This document shows, one piece after another, positions 60,309 through 64,000 of a stretch of DNA of 64,000 bases. This DNA comes from Paracoccus alkanivorans (GTDB taxonomy: Bacteria; Pseudomonadota; Alphaproteobacteria; Rhodobacterales; Rhodobacteraceae): assembly GCF_003697785.1 (NCBI RefSeq), contig NZ_QOKZ01000009.1:62001-126000 (forward strand), in the 5' to 3' direction. Within the stretch, counting starts at the first letter, position 1. Each line of letters begins with the position of its first letter. The notes under the pieces are model-generated. The model worked only from the letters and a program-made list of their open reading frames with translations. It made no database searches and had not been told where the DNA came from. The position numbers and the translations under genes were made by a program.

Positions 60309-62123
60309 ATGGCACGCGCACCCTTGTTACAACTGACCGACATCTCGCTGACCTTCGGCGGCGATCCCGTATTCGAAAGCCTGTCCCTGACCGTCCAGCA
60401 GGGCGACCGGGTGGCGCTGGTCGGGCGTAACGGCTCGGGCAAATCGACATTGATGAAGGTCATGGCCGGGCTGGTCGAGCCGGACCGGGGCGAGGTCGTG
60501 CTGAATGCGGGCAGCCATGTCGGATACATGGAGCAGGACCCCGATCTGACGGGCTTTGCAACGCTTGGCGATTTCGCGCGGGCTGGCCTGCCGGAGGGCG
60601 AGGGCTACCGCGTCGAGATGGCTGCGGAAGGGCTGAAATTCGATCCCGACCGCCCGGTCGCCACCGCTTCGGGCGGAGAGCGCCGAAGGGCGGCGCTGGC
60701 GCGACTGCTGGCGCAGGCGCCCGAGTTGATGCTGCTGGACGAGCCGACCAACCACCTTGACATCGAGGCGATCGGCTGGCTGGAGGATCACCTTTCGCAG
60801 ACCCGTGCCGCCTATGTCATCATCAGCCATGACCGCGCCTTCCTGCGCCGCCTGACCCGCGCGACATTGTGGATCGACCGTGGCGAGGTGCGGCGGCAGG
60901 AAAGGGGCTTCGAGGGGTTCGAGGATTGGCGCGAGGCGGTCTGGGCCGCCGAGGACGATGCGCGCCACAAGCTCGACCGCAAGATCAAGGCCGAGGCACG
61001 TTGGGCGGTCGAGGGCATCAGCGCCCGGCGCAAGCGCAACCAGGGGCGGGTGCGGGCCTTGCAGGCGATGCGGGCCGAGCGGGCCTCGCAGATCCGCCGC
61101 CAGGGCACCGCCGCGATGGCGCTGGACACGGGGCCGCAATCGGGCAAGCGGGTGATAGAGGCGCAGGGCATTTCTAAGGCTTTCGGCGAACGGGTGATCC
61201 TGAAACCCTTCGACCTGCGCGTGCAGCGGGGCGACCGGGTGGCATTCGTCGGCCCGAACGGGGCGGGCAAGACCACGCTGATCAGGATGCTGACCGGAGA
61301 GATCGCGCCGGATCAGGGCGAGGTCAAGCTGGGCACCAACCTGGAAATCGCCGTCTTCGACCAAGCCCGCGCCGCGCTGGACCCCGACCAGAGCCTGTGG
61401 GACTCGCTGACCGGCGATCCCGACATGCGCGTTTCCGGCCGGGCCGACCAGGTGATGGTGCGCGGCCAGCCGAAACATGTGGTCGGCTATCTCAAGGATT
61501 TCCTCTTTGACGAGGCACAGGCCCGCGCGCCCGTTCGCAGCCTGTCGGGGGGCGAAAAGGCAAGGCTTCTGCTGGCGCGGCTGATGGCGAAGCCCTCGAA
61601 TCTTCTGGTGCTGGACGAGCCGACCAATGACCTGGACGTCGAGACGCTGGACCTGTTGCAGGACATCCTGGGCGATTATGACGGCACAGTGCTGCTGGTC
61701 AGCCACGACCGTGACTTCATCGATCGCGTCGCCGATACGACGGTCGCTATGGAGGGGGACGGCCGCGCCGTTACCTATGCCGGGGGCTGGACGGATTACC
61801 GGGCGCAGCGGGGCGAAGATCCGGTCGTTCAGCCTGCGGAAACCGTAAAGCCCGCCTCGGCACCGAAACCGGCTGGAAAGCAGCAACCGGTGAAGGAAGG
61901 GTTGAGCTTTACCGAGAAACACCGGCTGGAGGCCTTGCCCGCCGTTATCGAACGTCTTGAGGCCGAGATCGCCAAGTTGTCGGAGTTTCTCTCCGATCCC
62001 GAGCTTTACCGGACCGCTCCCGCCAAGTTCGAGAAGGCAACCGAGGCGCTGACCGAGCGGCAGGCGGCATTGGCCGAGGCCGAAGAGGAATGGCTGATGC
62101 TGGAAGAGAAGGCCACCGGATAG
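60309..62123 (+). CDS. ABC-F family ATPase, Uup-like
   Basis: The 604-residue soluble protein has two ATPase domains: Walker A GRNGSGKSTLMKV and signature SGGERRRAALARLL in the first, GPNGAGKTTLIRML and SGGEKARLLLARLM in the second. The EPTNHLD and EPTNDLD Walker B ends are typical of ABC-F. The interdomain linker contains many Arg/Lys (about 230-275). A C-terminal coiled coil (LEALPAVIERLEAEIAKLSE onward) is that of Uup. It likely acts at the ribosome or on DNA intermediates. Confidence 0.92.
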   Translation: MARAPLLQLTDISLTFGGDPVFESLSLTVQQGDRVALVGRNGSGKSTLMKVMAGLVEPDRGEVVLNAGSHVGYMEQDPDLTGFATLGDFARAGLPEGEGYRVEMAAEGLKFDPDRPVATASGGERRRAALARLLAQAPELMLLDEPTNHLDIEAIGWLEDHLSQTRAAYVIISHDRAFLRRLTRATLWIDRGEVRRQERGFEGFEDWREAVWAAEDDARHKLDRKIKAEARWAVEGISARRKRNQGRVRALQAMRAERASQIRRQGTAAMALDTGPQSGKRVIEAQGISKAFGERVILKPFDLRVQRGDRVAFVGPNGAGKTTLIRMLTGEIAPDQGEVKLGTNLEIAVFDQARAALDPDQSLWDSLTGDPDMRVSGRADQVMVRGQPKHVVGYLKDFLFDEAQARAPVRSLSGGEKARLLLARLMAKPSNLLVLDEPTNDLDVETLDLLQDILGDYDGTVLLVSHDRDFIDRVADTTVAMEGDGRAVTYAGGWTDYRAQRGEDPVVQPAETVKPASAPKPAGKQQPVKEGLSFTEKHRLEALPAVIERLEAEIAKLSEFLSDPELYRTAPAKFEKATEALTERQAALAEAEEEWLMLEEKATG

Positions 62124-62125
62124 AC

Positions 62126-62143
62126 CTGCCGGCCGGCCGGCAG
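62126..62143. terminator. Perfect 18-bp GC palindrome after the ABC-F gene
   Basis: CTGCCGGCCGGCCGGCAG is a perfect palindrome three bases after the stop. It may act in termination or mRNA stability; there is no T run. Confidence 0.35.
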
Positions 62144-62165
62144 AGGTAAATCCCGGGGGAATTGC

Positions 62166-62194
62166 TTGACTTGCCTGCCCGAATCCGCCATATC
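62166..62194 (+). promoter_or_regulatory. Promoter of rplU-rpmA
   Basis: TTGACT (62166-62171) and CATATC (62189-62194) are separated by exactly 17 bases. The 150-base leader to rplU fits ribosomal protein leaders that can carry autoregulatory structures, but none was resolved. Confidence 0.55.
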
Positions 62195-62344
62195 CACGCG
62201 GACCGGCCGGGCAAATGCCTTTGGCCGGTGCGTTATTTATATGACTCCCCGGTTGAGCCGGGGCGCTGTCCGAAGGCGGGTTAGACCTGCAAACACCGGG
62301 ACATCCGGGGCCAAAGGACGCGGAAAACGAAGGAAAACAAAGCG

Positions 62345-62791
62345 ATGTTCGCGGTTCTTAAAACGGGCGGCAAGCAATACAAGGTGCAGGCGGGTGACGT
62401 GCTGCGCGTTGAGAAGCTGAATGCTGCCGCTGGCGATAAAGTCCAGTTCAACGAGATTCTGATGGTTGGCTCGACCCTGGGCACGCCGCTGGTCGAAGGT
62501 GCCTGCGTGCAGGCCGAGGTGATCGACCAGATCAAGGCCGACAAGGTCGTCACCTATGTCAAGCGCCGCCGCAAGCACAGCTCGCAGCGGACCCGCGGCC
62601 ACCGTCAGCAACTGACCCTGCTGCGTGTGACCGATGTCCTTGAAAAAGGCGCCGGGAAATCCGATGTAAAAGCTGCGGTGGGTGCACGCACCAAGGATGA
62701 CGTGGTCGCGGCCAAGCCTGCGAAGGCGAAAAAGCCCGCCAAGAAAGACGCTGCTGCCGAGAAACCGGCGGCTGACGCCACTGAAGCGTAA
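62345..62791 (+). CDS. rplU: 50S ribosomal protein L21 with Lys/Ala tail
   Basis: The 148-residue protein starts MFAVLKTGGKQYKVQAGDVL and has the rRNA-binding KRRRKHSSQRTRGHRQQLT. The core ends near residue 100, and a C-terminal extension of Lys, Ala and Asp (KAKKPAKKDAAAEKPAADAT) follows, as in other alphaproteobacteria. It is followed by rpmA. Confidence 0.96.
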   Translation: MFAVLKTGGKQYKVQAGDVLRVEKLNAAAGDKVQFNEILMVGSTLGTPLVEGACVQAEVIDQIKADKVVTYVKRRRKHSSQRTRGHRQQLTLLRVTDVLEKGAGKSDVKAAVGARTKDDVVAAKPAKAKKPAKKDAAAEKPAADATEA

Positions 62792-62803
62792 GGAGACTGA
62801 CCC

Positions 62804-63076
62804 ATGGCACATAAGAAAGCAGGCGGTTCGTCCCGCAACGGTCGCGATTCGGCTGGCCGCCGTCTTGGCGTGAAGCTTTATGGTGGTCAGGCTGCGACCG
62901 CTGGTAACATCATCGTGCGTCAGCGCGGCACCAAGTGGTGGCCGGGCGACAATGTCGGCATGGGCAAGGATCATACCCTGTTCGCGCTGACCGATGGCCA
63001 GGTGACCTTCAAGAAGGGCCTCAAGGGCCGCACCTTCATTTCGGTAATTCCAGCGCCCCAGGTAGCCGCCGAGTAA
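62804..63076 (+). CDS. rpmA: 50S ribosomal protein L27
   Basis: The 90-residue protein begins [20 protein letters not shown], the conserved N-terminus that reaches the peptidyl transferase centre, and has [20 protein letters not shown]. It is 12 bases downstream of rplU. Confidence 0.97.
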   Translation: MAHKKAGGSSRNGRDSAGRRLGVKLYGGQAATAGNIIVRQRGTKWWPGDNVGMGKDHTLFALTDGQVTFKKGLKGRTFISVIPAPQVAAE

Positions 63077-63103
63077 CCCAAAGGTAACATTCCGATGTTA
63101 GAG

Positions 63104-63129
63104 GGGGGATCGGCGAAAGCCGGTCCCCC
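63104..63129 (+). terminator. Hairpin with GAAA loop after rpmA
   Basis: GGGGGATCGGC (63104-63114), loop GAAA and GCCGGTCCCCC (63119-63129) form an 11-pair stem with one G-T pair. A TTTT run follows at 63136-63139, so it may attenuate transcription into the acetyltransferase gene. Confidence 0.68.
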
Positions 63130-63153
63130 AATCAGTTTTCCGGGGGAGGAAAA

Positions 63154-63744
63154 ATGATGATGTCTGCACCAATGCGGGAGGGAACGCGGTTGGATGACCT
63201 GAAAGTAGTTGATGCTGCCGCGTTGAACCAGCCCGTGATCGAAACCGACCGTTTCGTGCTTCGCCCGCTGCGTCCTTCCGACGTGGGTATGATCTCGCAT
63301 TACACCTCCGACCGCCGTGTCGCCGAGGGCACGCGGGCGATCCCGCATCCCCTGCCGCCCGGTGCCTCCGAGGGCTTCGTCGCCCGTGCGCTGTCGCCTG
63401 ACCGGACCGAGGATGTCTGGGCCATCGACGGCTCGGCCCATCGGCTGGACGAATTGCTGGGCGTGGTCTCGCTGACCCGGATGGAGGGAAACCAGTCCGA
63501 ACTGGGTTTCTGGATCGGCGCGGGTTTCTGGAATACCGGCTTCGCGACCGAGGCGGTCGAGGCGCTGGTGGCGGCCAATCCGCATGGTTCGCGAACCCTG
63601 TTTGCCGAGGCGTTCCAAGATAATCCCGGTTCGGCGCGGGTGCTGACAAATAGCGGTTTCGTCTATCTGGGCGATGCCGAAAGCTGGTCGGTGGCGCGGA
63701 ATGCCCGGGTCCCGACCTGGACCTATCTGCGCAAGATGGAATGA
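63154..63744 (+). CDS. GNAT family acetyltransferase (RimJ/RimL type)
   Basis: The 196-residue protein has VIETDRFVLRPLRPSDVGMI, ELGFWIGAGFWNTGFATEAV and DNPGSARVLTNSGFVYLGDA, the RimJ/RimL-type landmarks. It follows the ribosomal protein genes rplU-rpmA, but its target is unknown. GGGGGAGGA precedes ATG 63154. Confidence 0.88.
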   Translation: MMMSAPMREGTRLDDLKVVDAAALNQPVIETDRFVLRPLRPSDVGMISHYTSDRRVAEGTRAIPHPLPPGASEGFVARALSPDRTEDVWAIDGSAHRLDELLGVVSLTRMEGNQSELGFWIGAGFWNTGFATEAVEALVAANPHGSRTLFAEAFQDNPGSARVLTNSGFVYLGDAESWSVARNARVPTWTYLRKME

Positions 63745-63763
63745 TGACGTTTCGCGGATGAAA

Positions 63764-63781
63764 GGGGGCGCTCGCGCCCCC
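63764..63781. terminator. GC hairpin after the acetyltransferase gene
   Basis: GGGGGCG (63764-63770), loop CTCG and CGCCCCC (63775-63781). No T run follows directly, but the intergenic repeat copy 2 starts 22 bases later. Confidence 0.5.
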
Positions 63782-63803
63782 TCTCGCGCTGATGCGCAAT
63801 TCA

Positions 63804-63840
63804 CCCCCGAAGGTATTTCCCGCAAAGAAGAAGGGTGGAT
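63804..63840. repeat. Intergenic repeat, copy 2
   Basis: CCCCCGAAGGTATTTCCCGC followed by AAAGAAGAAGGGTGGAT resembles the block at 6149-6183. As there, it follows a GC hairpin at the end of a gene. Confidence 0.5.
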
Positions 63841-63851
63841 TGCAGAATATG

Positions 63852-63872
63852 CAAATGCCGCTATTGCATTTG
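63852..63872. promoter_or_regulatory. CAAATGC inverted repeat upstream of the last gene
   Basis: CAAATGC (63852-63858) and GCATTTG (63866-63872) are perfect inverted repeats with a seven-base spacer, 25 bases upstream of the next start codon. It could be an operator. Confidence 0.4.
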
Positions 63873-63897
63873 ATGCCGGGCTACATAACTGCGGGAT

Positions 63898-64000
63898 ATG
63901 AGCAGCATTCCTTATTCCCTTCTTGATCTTTCGCCGGTGCCGGAAGGCTTCAACGCGGCGGATGCCATTTCCAACACGATCGACCTGGCCCGGCATGCCG
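63898..64000 (+). CDS. LLM-class flavin-dependent oxidoreductase, N-terminal part
   Basis: The frame from ATG 63898 is open to the window edge and encodes 34 residues: [20 protein letters not shown], then [14 protein letters not shown]. This start is typical of luciferase-like monooxygenases that use reduced FMN. Only this piece is visible, so no active-site residue can be judged. Confidence 0.72.
   Translation, partial: MSSIPYSLLDLSPVPEGFNAADAISNTIDLARHA

Overview
This is a high-GC alphaproteobacterial chromosome segment, most like Paracoccus or a close relative in the Rhodobacteraceae/Paracoccaceae. The pointers are a mesaconyl-CoA hydratase of the ethylmalonyl-CoA pathway, an NnrU-like gene end, split trpE and trpGD loci, BetI-BetB-BetA with ChoXWV, two tripartite tricarboxylate transporter (TTT) operons, and the protein sequences themselves. 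No CRISPR array or rRNA gene was seen.

Layout. 1-6101: the end of an NnrU-like gene, a DUF1737 protein, mesaconyl-CoA hydratase and the succinate dehydrogenase cluster sdhC-D-A-(two small lipoproteins)-B; a twin palindrome lies upstream of sdhC. 6162-8421 (minus): ung-trpD-trpG. 8526-14072 (plus): a Pro/Ala/Glu-rich anchored protein, an aminotransferase, a PpiD-like foldase and trpE, closed by a bidirectional terminator. 14170-21156 (minus): a PRC-barrel protein, gpt, then tctC-tctB-tctA-AtuA-like-DUF4387-AbrB-like. This carboxylate uptake and processing operon is divergent from tctD-tctE and a periplasmic binding protein (21270-24330). 24431-26342: FMN riboswitch, type II lumazine synthase, Fe-dependent alcohol dehydrogenase.

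26362-34772 is a choline to glycine betaine locus. choX, an exported hydrolase, choW, choV and a haloacetate-dehalogenase-like gene run on minus; betI-betB-betA run on plus; a BetI-type dyad lies between. 34801-39609 holds a patatin-like lipase, an EF-hand protein, a GNAT, prfB and N-formylglutamate amidohydrolase.

39770-49033 is the accessory highlight. A tRNA-Val(GAC) gene carries a roughly 9.2-kb integrated island bounded by a 20-bp direct repeat (39827-39846 and 49014-49033). The island encodes a frameshifted tyrosine integrase, an adjacent protein with motifs resembling family A polymerase palm motifs A, B and C, a serine resolvase with a three-part res-like site, a lipoprotein, an RTX/Hint protein, and an IS5-family relic into which an IS3-family element has inserted. 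The IS3 genes themselves hold three hairpin-forming insertions.

49042-64000 returns to core or metabolic DNA. It contains the displaced tRNA terminator, an L36 gene, a tetronate-type operon (tctC2-B2-A2-ltnD-otnK, minus), a divergent sugar-type ABC transporter, an Fe(III)-binding protein, a Uup-like ABC-F ATPase, rplU-rpmA, an acetyltransferase, and the start of a flavin-dependent oxidoreductase. A shared intergenic repeat (6149-6183 and 63804-63840) occurs at two gene ends.
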